Positions 1 to 7,728 of a stretch of DNA of 64,000 bases are shown here, piece after piece; position 1 is the first letter of the stretch, and each line of letters opens with the position of its first letter. The DNA comes from a bacterium. Lineage in GTDB: Bacteria > Planctomycetota > JAFGQW01. A model generated the notes under the pieces. The model was not told where the DNA came from. It was given only the letters and a program-made list of their open reading frames with translations, and did not search any database. The stretch lies in NCBI GenBank assembly GCA_030426805.1, contig JAUHXU010000003.1, positions 124,001-188,000 of the forward strand. The letters are read 5' to 3'. Both the position numbers and the translations under genes were made by a program.

Positions 1-303
1 CGACCACCGACACGCGACGAGCACCGCTTCGACCGCGGCGCCCTCGCCTCCGGCCTGCGGGCGTGGTCGCTCGGCGCCCAGGCGCCCCTCCTCGACCGGC
101 TCGCGACGATTCCGTGCCCGGTCCTGTGGATCGTCGGCGGCGACGACTATCCCTTCCGAACGCTCGGCGAGCAGGCGGTCACGCGCCTGCCGCGCGGCGA
201 GTTCGTGACGATCCCCGGTGCGGCGCACCGCGTGCTCGTCGACGCGCCCGACCGCTTCGCCGACGAGACGACCGAGTTCCTGCGTCGCGTGAGAGGTGAC
301 TGA
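1..303 (+). CDS. menH: Alpha/beta hydrolase, C-terminal part (MenH-like), truncated by window edge
   Basis: The reading frame is open from the first base to TGA at 301-303, giving about 100 C-terminal residues. The visible part has the end of an alpha/beta hydrolase: a strand followed by IVGGDD, which supplies the acid, and then [12 protein letters not shown], which supplies the catalytic His. It lies directly before menB, menA and menE, so I infer MenH (SHCHC synthase), which eliminates pyruvate from the SEPHCHC intermediate in menaquinone synthesis. The nucleophile region lies outside the window, so a generic hydrolase cannot be excluded. MenB begins at the very next base after the stop, consistent with one operon. 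Confidence 0.7.
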   Translation, partial: RPPTRDEHRFDRGALASGLRAWSLGAQAPLLDRLATIPCPVLWIVGGDDYPFRTLGEQAVTRLPRGEFVTIPGAAHRVLVDAPDRFADETTEFLRRVRGD

Positions 304-1206
304 ATGGCGACCCGCAACGCATCCACGAAGCGATCGACGAAGAAGCGCACGACGAAGAAGCCCGCCGCGACGAAGCCCCGCGCGAAGCGCACGACGTGGG
401 CGTCGATGCGCGCGTTCGAGGACATCAAGCTCGAGCGCACCGACGACGGCATCGCGAAGGTGACGATCAACCGACCCGAGGTGCGCAACGCGTTCCGGCC
501 GAAGACGGTCACCGAGTTGCTCGAGGCGTTCTCGATCGTGCGCGAGGATCCGGCGATCGGCGTCGTGATCCTGACCGGCGAGGGCACGAAGGCGTTCTGC
601 TCCGGTGGCGACCAGAAGGTGCGCGGCGACGCGGGATACGTCGGTGGCGACGGTGTCCCGCGCTTGAACGTCCTCGACCTGCAGAAGGCGATCCGAAGCC
701 TGCCGAAGCCGGTCGTCGCAATGGTGGCCGGCTACGCGATCGGCGGCGGGCACGTGCTGCACGTCGTCTGCGACCTGACGATCGCGGCGTCGAACGCACG
801 CTTCGGCCAGACCGGCCCGAAGGTCGGCAGCTTCGACGGCGGACTCGGATCGAGCTACCTCGCGCGAATCGTCGGCCAGAAGAAGGCGCGCGAGATCTGG
901 TATCTGTGTCGGCAATACGACGCGAAGCAAGCGCTCGAGATGGGCCTCGTCAACACGGTCGTGCCGGTCGCGCGCCTCGAAGCCGAGACGCTGACGTGGT
1001 GCCGCGAGATGCTGCAACACTCGCCGCTCGCGCTGCGCTGCCTGAAGGCGTCGATGAACGCCGACTGCGACGGTCAGGTCGGCCTCCTCGACCTCGCGGG
1101 CAACGCGACACTGCTCTACTACATGTCGCAGGAAGCCCAAGAGGGTCGCGACGCATTCGTCGAGAAGCGCAAGCCCGACTTCTCGAAGTTCCCGCGCGTG
1201 CCGTAG
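304..1206 (+). CDS. menB: 1,4-dihydroxy-2-naphthoyl-CoA synthase with lysine-rich N-terminal tail
   Basis: This 300-residue crotonase-fold enzyme closes the second ring of the naphthoquinone by converting o-succinylbenzoyl-CoA to DHNA-CoA in the cytosol. Visible MenB/crotonase features are [12 protein letters not shown], the oxyanion region [20 protein letters not shown], the [12 protein letters not shown] segment typical of MenB, and the C-terminal [14 protein letters not shown]. The first ~30 residues ([20 protein letters not shown] and following) are an Ala/Lys/Arg/Thr-rich tail resembling a histone-H1 or bacterial Hc-type tail, and they are absent from typical ~285-residue MenB. An AGAGGTGAC-type ribosome site lies just before the ATG. 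An internal ATG at about residue 35 could be an alternative start that removes the tail. Confidence 0.95.
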   Translation: MATRNASTKRSTKKRTTKKPAATKPRAKRTTWASMRAFEDIKLERTDDGIAKVTINRPEVRNAFRPKTVTELLEAFSIVREDPAIGVVILTGEGTKAFCSGGDQKVRGDAGYVGGDGVPRLNVLDLQKAIRSLPKPVVAMVAGYAIGGGHVLHVVCDLTIAASNARFGQTGPKVGSFDGGLGSSYLARIVGQKKAREIWYLCRQYDAKQALEMGLVNTVVPVARLEAETLTWCREMLQHSPLALRCLKASMNADCDGQVGLLDLAGNATLLYYMSQEAQEGRDAFVEKRKPDFSKFPRVP

Positions 1207-1216
1207 GCGTCGCGCC

Positions 1217-2113
1217 GTGGCATCCGACACCCGGCCATCGACGCTCGTCGCGTGGCTGCTCGCGACGCGACCGAAGACGCTGACCGCGGCGCTCGTCCCG
1301 GTCGCCGTCGGCACCGCGCTCGCCGCGCGTCTCGGTTCCGCGGGCCCGTGGTGGGTCGTCGCGTGCGCACTCGGCGCGGCGTTCGCGATCCAGATCGCGA
1401 CCAACCTGTTCAACGACGCACTCGACCACGAGAAGGGGACGGACACCGACGCCCGCCTCGGGCCGACGCGCGCCGCGCAAGCCGGCTGGATCCCGGCGAG
1501 CACGCTGCGCGCCGCCGCATGGGCATCGCTCGTCGTGGCGCTCGCACTCGCCGCACCGCTGGTCGCGCGCGGCGGCTGGCCGATCGCGGTGATCGCGATT
1601 CTGTCGTGCGTGTTCGCCTACGGCTACACCGGCGGTCCCTTCCCGCTCGCCTATCTCGGGGTGGCCGACGCATTCGTGATCGCGTTCTTCGGCCTGATCG
1701 CGGTCGGCGGCACGGTCTGGCTGCAGGCCGGCGTCGTCGGGGCCGACGCGATGGTCGCGGGCTTGCAGGTCGGATCGCTCGCGGCCGCGCTGCTCGCAGT
1801 CAACAACGTCCGCGACATCACCGAGGATCGCGCTGCGGGGAAGCGCACGTTGCCGGCGCGTTTCGGACTCGCGTTCGGTCGCGCGGAAGTCGTGACGCTG
1901 ATCGCACTCCCGTTCGCGCTCGGCGCATGGTGGCTCACACGAGGTGCCGTCGTCGCGGCATTGCTGCCGTGTCTCGCGACGCCGCTGGCGTGGAGCGTCG
2001 GTCGCGGCGTGTGCACGACCGAGCCGAGCACCGCCTACAACAAGCTGCTCGCGCGCACGGCGGCAGTGCACCTCGTGTTCGGGGCCACGCTCGTGATCGG
2101 ACTCGCCGCGTGA
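1217..2113 (+). CDS. menA: 1,4-dihydroxy-2-naphthoate polyprenyltransferase
   Basis: This 298-residue integral membrane prenyltransferase of the UbiA superfamily attaches the polyprenyl chain to DHNA with decarboxylation. The first Asp-rich motif is [18 protein letters not shown] and the second is [17 protein letters not shown]; both bind Mg-prenyl-diphosphate. About eight or nine hydrophobic helices alternate with short loops. The start is GTG, ten bases after the menB stop, and the next gene overlaps the stop codon, so translation of menA and menE is coupled. Length and motif order fit MenA rather than UbiA. Confidence 0.93.
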   Translation: MASDTRPSTLVAWLLATRPKTLTAALVPVAVGTALAARLGSAGPWWVVACALGAAFAIQIATNLFNDALDHEKGTDTDARLGPTRAAQAGWIPASTLRAAAWASLVVALALAAPLVARGGWPIAVIAILSCVFAYGYTGGPFPLAYLGVADAFVIAFFGLIAVGGTVWLQAGVVGADAMVAGLQVGSLAAALLAVNNVRDITEDRAAGKRTLPARFGLAFGRAEVVTLIALPFALGAWWLTRGAVVAALLPCLATPLAWSVGRGVCTTEPSTAYNKLLARTAAVHLVFGATLVIGLAA

Positions 2114-3246
2114 TCGTCGACTTCGACAGCGACGCGACGGAGCTCCTGCTCAACCCGCGGCTCGCGGCCGATGCACGCGACGCCCTCGTCGCCCTCGCGC
2201 GCGATGTTCCGACGCCGCCGGCGCACGTGTGGTTCGCCACGTCGGGGAGCGCGGGAGCGCCGAAGCTCGTCGCGCTCGCCAAACGCGCACTGCTCGCCTC
2301 GGCCGAGGCGGCCAACCGGCACCTCGAGGCGAACGCTCGGGACGTGTGGGTCCACGCGCTCCCGCTCGTGCACGTCGCCGGCATCGGCATCCTCGCGCGC
2401 GCCCGGCTCAGCGGGGCACGTGTCGTCGGGGCCCACGACGCCGACGGCATGCCGCCGCGATGGGACCCGGCCGCCTTTCGCGACACGATCGACCGGGCCG
2501 GGGGCACATTGACCGCGATCGTGCCGACCCAGTTGCACGACCTGCTCGCGCGCAAGCTGCCGGCGCCCGCCTCGCTGCGAGCGGTGATCGTCGGCGGCGG
2601 TGCGATCGCGCCCGAGTCCTACCGGGCGGGGCGCGCGCTCGGGTGGCCGCTGCTCCCGAGCTACGGCGCGACGGAGACCGGGTCGCAGGTCGCCACCGCG
2701 TCGCTCGCGTCCCTCGCGTCCAGCGACGACGAACCGCCGGCGCTGACGCCGCTGCCACACGCGACCGTCCGCACCGACGGCGGACGCATCGCCGTGCGAG
2801 CCACCTCGCTGCTCACCGGATACGCGTCGACCGCGAACGACGCACCACGGCTGATCGACCCGAAGGTCGACGGCTGGTGGATCAGCGCGGATCGCGGGCG
2901 TGCGACGGATGCCGGCCTGCGCGTCGACGGGCGCGAAGACGACGTCGTCAAGTGCCGCGGCGAAGCGGTGTCGCTCACGGATCTCGAGGCGCGACTCACG
3001 GCGCTCGCCGCGGCGCACGGCGTCGACGCAGCGCTACTCGCGGAGCCCGACGCGCGCGATCAGCATCGCATCTGCCTGGTCGTCGCCGGCACGATCTCGG
3101 ATGCCGCACGACAGCTCCGCGCGCACTTCGACGCCGACGCCGCGCCGTGGGAGCGGATCGCGCGCATCGTCGCGGTCGACGCGATCCCGCGGAGCCCGCT
3201 CGGCAAGGTCCGCCGTGCAGCGCTCCGCGAGCGGGTCAACGCGTAG
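2110..3246 (+). CDS. menE: o-succinylbenzoate-CoA ligase
   Basis: This 378-residue acyl-adenylate-forming enzyme activates o-succinylbenzoate with ATP and CoA upstream of MenB. It has the P-loop-like FATSGSAGAPKLV (A3 motif), the PSYGATETGSQ motif (A5), ISADRGR (A7), VDGREDDVVKCRGEAVS (A8 hinge) and the C-terminal catalytic lysine in SPLGKVRR (A10). It is shorter than many ANL enzymes (about 450-500 residues), mostly through a compact N-terminus. The GTG start at 2110 overlaps the menA stop (GTGA), a typical coupled start. The menaquinone operon ends here, converging on the minus-strand gene ending at 3253. Confidence 0.92.
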   Translation: MIVDFDSDATELLLNPRLAADARDALVALARDVPTPPAHVWFATSGSAGAPKLVALAKRALLASAEAANRHLEANARDVWVHALPLVHVAGIGILARARLSGARVVGAHDADGMPPRWDPAAFRDTIDRAGGTLTAIVPTQLHDLLARKLPAPASLRAVIVGGGAIAPESYRAGRALGWPLLPSYGATETGSQVATASLASLASSDDEPPALTPLPHATVRTDGGRIAVRATSLLTGYASTANDAPRLIDPKVDGWWISADRGRATDAGLRVDGREDDVVKCRGEAVSLTDLEARLTALAAAHGVDAALLAEPDARDQHRICLVVAGTISDAARQLRAHFDADAAPWERIARIVAVDAIPRSPLGKVRRAALRERVNA

Positions 3247-3252
3247 GGTCCG

Positions 3253-5391
3253 TTACCACCAGCCGTCGAGCACCGCGAGGACCTGAACGGTCCAGATGTT
3301 CCGCCCCCAGTCGAACGGGTTGCCGGTGAAGTCCCCGACGTGCACCGCGTTGCGCAGGCGGTTGACCGGATCGTGCTTCAGATCGACGACGTCCTTGACC
3401 TGGCCGACGAAGAGCGGGCCGGACGCGCTGTGCATCCGCGACAGCATCGAGTAGACCGCGAGGTCCATGTAGGCCGCGTCCTGCGTCACGAGCGCGGTCC
3501 AGAACATCAGCGACGGGATGCCGAAGTCGTTCGAGCGGCTCAGGCAGTTGAAGCCGTCGTAGGTGGTGATCCACTTCTGGTCGATGTAGCTCTTCGTCGC
3601 GGTATTCGACTGGCGCACGATCGGCTTCGCGCGAGGATCGTTCGCGGGCAACTCCGCTTTCGTCGACGGGTCGTGATAGTAGAGCTGGAACTCCTGCGAG
3701 TGTCCCTTCGGGTAGCGCACCGTCGGCGCGTACGGGGATGACGTCGGCGTCTCCGCCCACAGCTCTTCCAGCGAACGAAGGTGGATCGCCTTCATATTGG
3801 GATCGATCGAATACGCCTCGCGGAACAGCGCCGCACACGTCATCTTTCGCGTGCGCTCGTCGTTCCACTCCTGCGTCATCCGGTATTCCTCCGGCCACAG
3901 TCCGCCACCGGCGAGCGACGTCGGCATCGCCGGGTAGCTGCGGAGTGCCGGCTTCGGCTGGTAGTAGCCGCGTACGATCTGCGTGCCGACCGGCTGCGTG
4001 ATCCAGTTGCCGAACGTGCCGCCGGCCGAACCGGCGTTTTGCAACGGCTTGTTGTCACCGTCCAGGACGAGGCTCGTCCCGTCGGAGCGCATGTACGGCA
4101 TGTCCGATCGATACCGGTAGAGATCCGCCGTCTTCTTCAGCAGATGAGCCATCTGCGTGCGTCGCGCCCAGTCGTTCTCGTCGACGGCATCCCACATGTT
4201 CAGCATCGCGGGCCCGACGAGCGACACGCCCCACACCCAGACCGAATCGAGGAACGCCCACGAAGCCCAGCGCGGGAACGACGTCGACTGCACGTCGCGT
4301 TCCCACTCCGGCGGGTTCCAGCCGGACACCCAGTTCTCGTACTTGCGGCCGCTGAGTCCCTGGAAGCGCCGCGGCCCCATCTGCATCATCCGGTCGAACA
4401 GATACTGCATCGTGAGCTTCGCGCGCAGCGCGGTCGACTCGTACTGTGCATCGCCGCGGAGCGCCTTCACGCCACACGCGAGATTCATCAGCACCTGAAA
4501 GAGCCGGAGTTTTCCGAACGCGGTCTCACGCTCGAGCTGATAGTCGGCGCGGAATCGCCCGCCGATTCGATCGTCGATCAGGTTCTCGAGCAGGAGCGCG
4601 ACGCCCTTGCGAACGAGCGCGCGGTTGATGTTCAGCGTCGGATCGCGCAGCGCTTCGTACGCGCCCGGGATCGTCATCATGTCGTGGCGGTAGGGATCGC
4701 CATCCCAGTTCTCGACCGGCTTGCCGAGAAACCACCCGAGCGACGCGTGGAGCTTCAGCGGGTTGTTCTGGATGTCCTGCGCACCGACCGCCGGGTGGCC
4801 GCCGAGCGGCTGCGCCTCGCCGATCACCTCCCACGTGTTCGTCGCGGTTCGATGCGCGAGCCCGAAGCGAAACGCGTGCTCGACCGCTTTCGCGGCCCAC
4901 ACGCCGAAGCGATTCGTGACCGGGTCGTTGGGATAGATCCGCTGCAGCAGGCGGTGCAGCTTGACGATGTGCAGCAGGCCGTACGGGTGCCCGCAGCAAT
5001 ACAGGTTCGTACGCGTGCGGAAGCAGCCCTGATACTCCGGGTCCGTGTAGGAACGCGTGTCGTAGAGGTAGACCTGCTTCTCCTCGTCCCACCCGACGAC
5101 GACGCGCAGCGTGGTCGGCGCGTCGTACTTGTTGAGCATCTGCAACGCCTGGTAGCGATACTCGGCGTAGATCTCGTTGCGAACGGCCGGGGTCAGGATG
5201 TTGTTCATCCAGTCGTTCAGCACGACTTGGCCGGCGGCGGGGAAGATCTTGTTCAACCCGGTCCACGGCTGCTGGGCCGGCGAGGCCTGGCCGATGAACA
5301 GCACGAGCAACGCCGCGGACAGCGACGCGCGTGGTGTGGATAGAATGCGTGTGGACAGAATGCGAGACGGGCGGGTACGAGAGACGTGCAT
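3253..5391 (-). CDS. Secreted protein of unknown function, 712 residues
   Basis: I do not recognise this family. The chosen start (ATG at 5391) gives a signal peptide: a basic n-region with a short repeat (SRILSTRILSTP), a hydrophobic core SAALLVLFIGQASPA and a cleavage site near AQQ. It has a GGAAAG ribosome site; a longer frame reaches 5517 but its extra part is Arg-rich and looks non-coding. The mature part is rich in Trp, Tyr and helical segments, with a Cys pair in NLYCCGHPYG, and there are no membrane helices after the signal. The composition would suit an (alpha/alpha)-toroid carbohydrate-active or lyase-like enzyme, but no catalytic signature is convincing. It converges with menE, five bases apart. 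Confidence 0.75.
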   Translation of the reverse strand: MHVSRTRPSRILSTRILSTPRASLSAALLVLFIGQASPAQQPWTGLNKIFPAAGQVVLNDWMNNILTPAVRNEIYAEYRYQALQMLNKYDAPTTLRVVVGWDEEKQVYLYDTRSYTDPEYQGCFRTRTNLYCCGHPYGLLHIVKLHRLLQRIYPNDPVTNRFGVWAAKAVEHAFRFGLAHRTATNTWEVIGEAQPLGGHPAVGAQDIQNNPLKLHASLGWFLGKPVENWDGDPYRHDMMTIPGAYEALRDPTLNINRALVRKGVALLLENLIDDRIGGRFRADYQLERETAFGKLRLFQVLMNLACGVKALRGDAQYESTALRAKLTMQYLFDRMMQMGPRRFQGLSGRKYENWVSGWNPPEWERDVQSTSFPRWASWAFLDSVWVWGVSLVGPAMLNMWDAVDENDWARRTQMAHLLKKTADLYRYRSDMPYMRSDGTSLVLDGDNKPLQNAGSAGGTFGNWITQPVGTQIVRGYYQPKPALRSYPAMPTSLAGGGLWPEEYRMTQEWNDERTRKMTCAALFREAYSIDPNMKAIHLRSLEELWAETPTSSPYAPTVRYPKGHSQEFQLYYHDPSTKAELPANDPRAKPIVRQSNTATKSYIDQKWITTYDGFNCLSRSNDFGIPSLMFWTALVTQDAAYMDLAVYSMLSRMHSASGPLFVGQVKDVVDLKHDPVNRLRNAVHVGDFTGNPFDWGRNIWTVQVLAVLDGWW

Positions 5392-5592
5392 CGGGGGCCA
5401 ACTTTCCTGCCGAGTGCACCCGCGCACTTCCGCTCGATGCGAACGACCTACCCCCCGGTCGACTGCAACGAGCCCCTGACTGCAAGCGCGGCGGGCGGGG
5501 GTTCGGATGCGTAGCACGACGAGAAAGACGATCGGAGCCGTCCGCCTCGTTGGCCAGGACAGTAGGTATTCTGCGCCGAACCGTTAGCGAGA

Positions 5593-5630
5593 GACTGAGG
5601 TTTTTTGCTCGAGCGCGAAAGTCTCAGTCA
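5593..5630. other. Imperfect hairpin in the 5392-5627 spacer
   Basis: The arms GACTGAG and CTCAGTC flank a loop containing a TTTTTT tract and a CTCGAG palindrome. It lies immediately downstream of the methyltransferase stop on the minus strand. The stem is short and the T tract is inside the loop, so it is at best a weak terminator. Confidence 0.25.
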
Positions 5631-6242
5631 GGGATCGCGCCGAACGACCTGCAGGTCCTCGAGTCCGCGGTGCAGCACCAACAGCGCGCCGGGTGCGGCC
5701 ACGGCGTCGAAGAGCGCGCGGATCGCGTGCTCTTCGCCCGGCCACGGGTATGCGAACACGACGTCGAAATCGCGCGGGTCGAGCCCCAGCTCGCGATAGG
5801 CGTCGTCACCGCCTTCGTCGACCCACGCGAACGATCCGGACGAATCGAAACACGACTCGTGGCCGGCGGGGATGTAGGTCCCGCACGCGAACGCGACCGG
5901 CAGATCGAAATCAGCGACGAGCGACTCCGCTTCCTCGACGAGCGTGGACTGGATCTCGATGCCGCAGGCGTCGAAGTCGAGCATCGCCGCGAGCCCGGCG
6001 ACGACCCCGATCCCGGCGCCCCACTCGCAGAAGCTTCGGTTCGGCAGATCGTCCAACCGCGCGACGCCCTCGAGCGCACGGTAGACCTCGATGAAGTCGC
6101 TCGGCACGAACCCGTGGATCGGATTGCCGCGTCGCTCGTCGAGGATGCGTTGAATCCGCTCCTCGGCATCGTCGATGAACGCGCGCACGTCGGGCGGCAA
6201 CGGACCATCGGCAGGCGTGTAGGGGACGTCGACGAGCGGCAT
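5628..6242 (-). CDS. Class I SAM-dependent methyltransferase-like protein
   Basis: This is a 204-residue protein from ATG at 6242; an in-frame upstream start at 6290 is less likely because the added residues are not conserved-looking. Motif I of a Rossmann methyltransferase is visible as CEWGAGIGVVAGLAAML, followed by the acidic strand end GIEI, and motif II/III-like FDVVFAYPWPGEE and LLVLHRGLED. The substrate is unknown. It could also be a non-catalytic relative, since the post-motif III region is short. It is transcribed away from the DinB-like gene at 6336 and toward the secreted protein, from which it is separated by 236 bases with no recognisable gene. Confidence 0.72.
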   Translation of the reverse strand: MPLVDVPYTPADGPLPPDVRAFIDDAEERIQRILDERRGNPIHGFVPSDFIEVYRALEGVARLDDLPNRSFCEWGAGIGVVAGLAAMLDFDACGIEIQSTLVEEAESLVADFDLPVAFACGTYIPAGHESCFDSSGSFAWVDEGGDDAYRELGLDPRDFDVVFAYPWPGEEHAIRALFDAVAAPGALLVLHRGLEDLQVVRRDP

Positions 6243-6335
6243 GCGACAAGGGTAGCGCACCGATCGCTTCTCGACACTCGCCTCGGGCAACCGAACGCAT
6301 TAGGTCTCGTGTGAACCCACTTTCGGAGCCGACCC

Positions 6336-6884
6336 GTGCCCCATCCGCACCTCGCCGACCTGCTCGCACGAAACGACGCGACGATCGCATCGATCGAAGC
6401 GACCGTGACGCCGCTCACCGCGGAAGCGCTCGCGTGGCGCCCCGCGCCGGATCGCTGGAGCGTGGCCGACGTGCTCGCGCACCTGTCGCATGTCCTCGCG
6501 GTCTACGAACCGCGGATTCGCGACGCGATCGCCGCACAGCCGACCGGCGACGCGCCCTACCGGCCGGGCTGGCTGCAGCGCAAGTTCATCGCGATCGCCG
6601 GCCCGGGGGGTCGCTCCGTACGCGCGCCGAAGGCGTTCGCACCGGCCGTCGCACCCGGCGACGAGACCGACGCCCTCCCGCGCTTCCTCGGGCACGCGGC
6701 CACGCTGCGCGAGTTCCTCGTCGCGGCCGACGGCCGATCGCTCAACGGCAAGCGCTTCGCATCCCCGATCACGCGTCTGATCCGGTTCACGCCCGGCGAG
6801 GCACTCACGTTGATGGTCGCGCACAACGAGCGACACGCGGGGCAGATCGAGCGGCTCGTCGCCGATCAGTGCCCGACCATGTAG
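6336..6884 (+). CDS. DinB/YfiT-like metal-binding four-helix protein
   Basis: This 182-residue protein has the DinB_2 layout: an N-terminal helix with ALAWRPAPDRWSVADVLAHLSH, and a C-terminal HNERHAGQIERL. The His in HLSH and the two His in HNERH are the expected three metal ligands of the family. Members include thiol transferases (bacillithiol or mycothiol S-transferases) and damage-inducible proteins of unknown role, and the substrate here cannot be told from sequence. The start is GTG at 6336 with GGAG nine bases upstream. Its 3' end overlaps the convergent thioesterase by 19 bases. Confidence 0.8.
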   Translation: MPHPHLADLLARNDATIASIEATVTPLTAEALAWRPAPDRWSVADVLAHLSHVLAVYEPRIRDAIAAQPTGDAPYRPGWLQRKFIAIAGPGGRSVRAPKAFAPAVAPGDETDALPRFLGHAATLREFLVAADGRSLNGKRFASPITRLIRFTPGEALTLMVAHNERHAGQIERLVADQCPTM

Positions 6885-7300
6885 GGCTGCAGTCGCTCGC
6901 GCAACACGTCCGGCACACCGCGCTTCTTCATCCCCGGCAGCGAGACCGCGGCGGCGACCATCCGCACACAACACGCCTCGTCGCCGGCCTCGTCGTGGAA
7001 GTGGACGCGGAACGCGACCGAACTCTGACCGATCCGCTCGATCGCGAGCCGCGCCTCGGCGGTCACGCCCGGCTCGAGCGGCTTGAAGTAGTCGGCGTCC
7101 GCGTAGCGATACGGCATGCCCCAGTCGTCACGGGCGAAGTAGTCGTCCCACGCGAACCCCACGTGCAGGATGAAGTCCTCGAGCACCTCGTGCGCGAGGA
7201 TGAACGCGTTCGCGAAGAAGAGGATGCGCGCGTGATCGGCGAGCGCGAAGCGCACCGAGACGGCCTTGACGAACTCGCGTCCGATCGGGGAATCAGGCAT
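6866..7300 (-). CDS. Hotdog-fold acyl-CoA thioesterase (4HBT type), copy 2 of a tandem pair
   Basis: This is a 144-residue single-domain hotdog protein. The active-site segment LADHARILFFANAFILAHE matches the 4-hydroxybenzoyl-CoA/DHNA-CoA thioesterase pattern, in which an Asp is followed by a Tyr/Phe-x-Asn strand and the long central helix. FKPLEPG and SVAFRVHFHDE are the expected central strands. It starts eight bases inside the end of the preceding homologue, with AGGAGG seven bases upstream, so the two are coupled. The pair could include the missing menaquinone thioesterase (DHNA-CoA to DHNA), since no other candidate is seen in the window; that is inference. Confidence 0.82.
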   Translation of the reverse strand: MPDSPIGREFVKAVSVRFALADHARILFFANAFILAHEVLEDFILHVGFAWDDYFARDDWGMPYRYADADYFKPLEPGVTAEARLAIERIGQSSVAFRVHFHDEAGDEACCVRMVAAAVSLPGMKKRGVPDVLRERLQPYMVGH

Positions 7301-7715
7301 CGGAGTCCTCCTCGACGAACGGCGTCAGCTGGGCGCGAATCGACGCGGGCATCGGGATCTTCCCCGTCGCATCGGCATCCGTGAACACGTTGACCGCGAC
7401 GAGTCGGCTCAGGTGTTCGCCGTCGAGATCGTGGAAGTCGATCCGCATCGTCAACGAGGTCTCGCCGAGCGATACGATCGCGAGCGTCGCCTCGACTTCG
7501 CGCCCCGGAGGGTGCGGCCGGAAGTAGTCCGCCTCGACACGGCGGAACGGCGCGGTCCATTCCGGGTTCGCGAAGAACTCGTCCCAGCCGAGGCCGACGG
7601 CCTCGACGACGAACCGCTCGAGCACCTGGTGCGCGAGCAGGTAGAGGTTGCCGTAGAACATCACCCGCGCGCGGTCGGCGTGGTGGAACCGGATCAACAA
7701 GCGCGTCTTGAACAT
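7293..7715 (-). CDS. Hotdog-fold acyl-CoA thioesterase (4HBT type), copy 1 of a tandem pair
   Basis: This 140-residue paralogue of the gene at 6866 has the aligned active-site segment FHHADRARVMFYGNLYLLAH, then RVEADYFRPHPPG and TSLTMRIDFHDLDGE. The ATG at 7715 is the only suitable in-frame start after the recQ stop, 13 bases downstream of it. The two copies share the same strand/helix order but diverge at most positions, so the duplication is not recent. It is the fifth gene of the probable operon running from 12614. Acyl-CoA substrates are unknown; the best guess for one member of the pair is DHNA-CoA. Confidence 0.82.
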   Translation of the reverse strand: MFKTRLLIRFHHADRARVMFYGNLYLLAHQVLERFVVEAVGLGWDEFFANPEWTAPFRRVEADYFRPHPPGREVEATLAIVSLGETSLTMRIDFHDLDGEHLSRLVAVNVFTDADATGKIPMPASIRAQLTPFVEEDSDA

Positions 7716-7728
7716 GCGCCCATCATAG

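Noticed and set aside
5360..5388. Tandem repeat at 5341-5375 as a regulatory repeat
   Set aside because: The two 15-base copies encode the RILST repeat in the signal-peptide n-region of the secreted protein, so coding repetition explains them.
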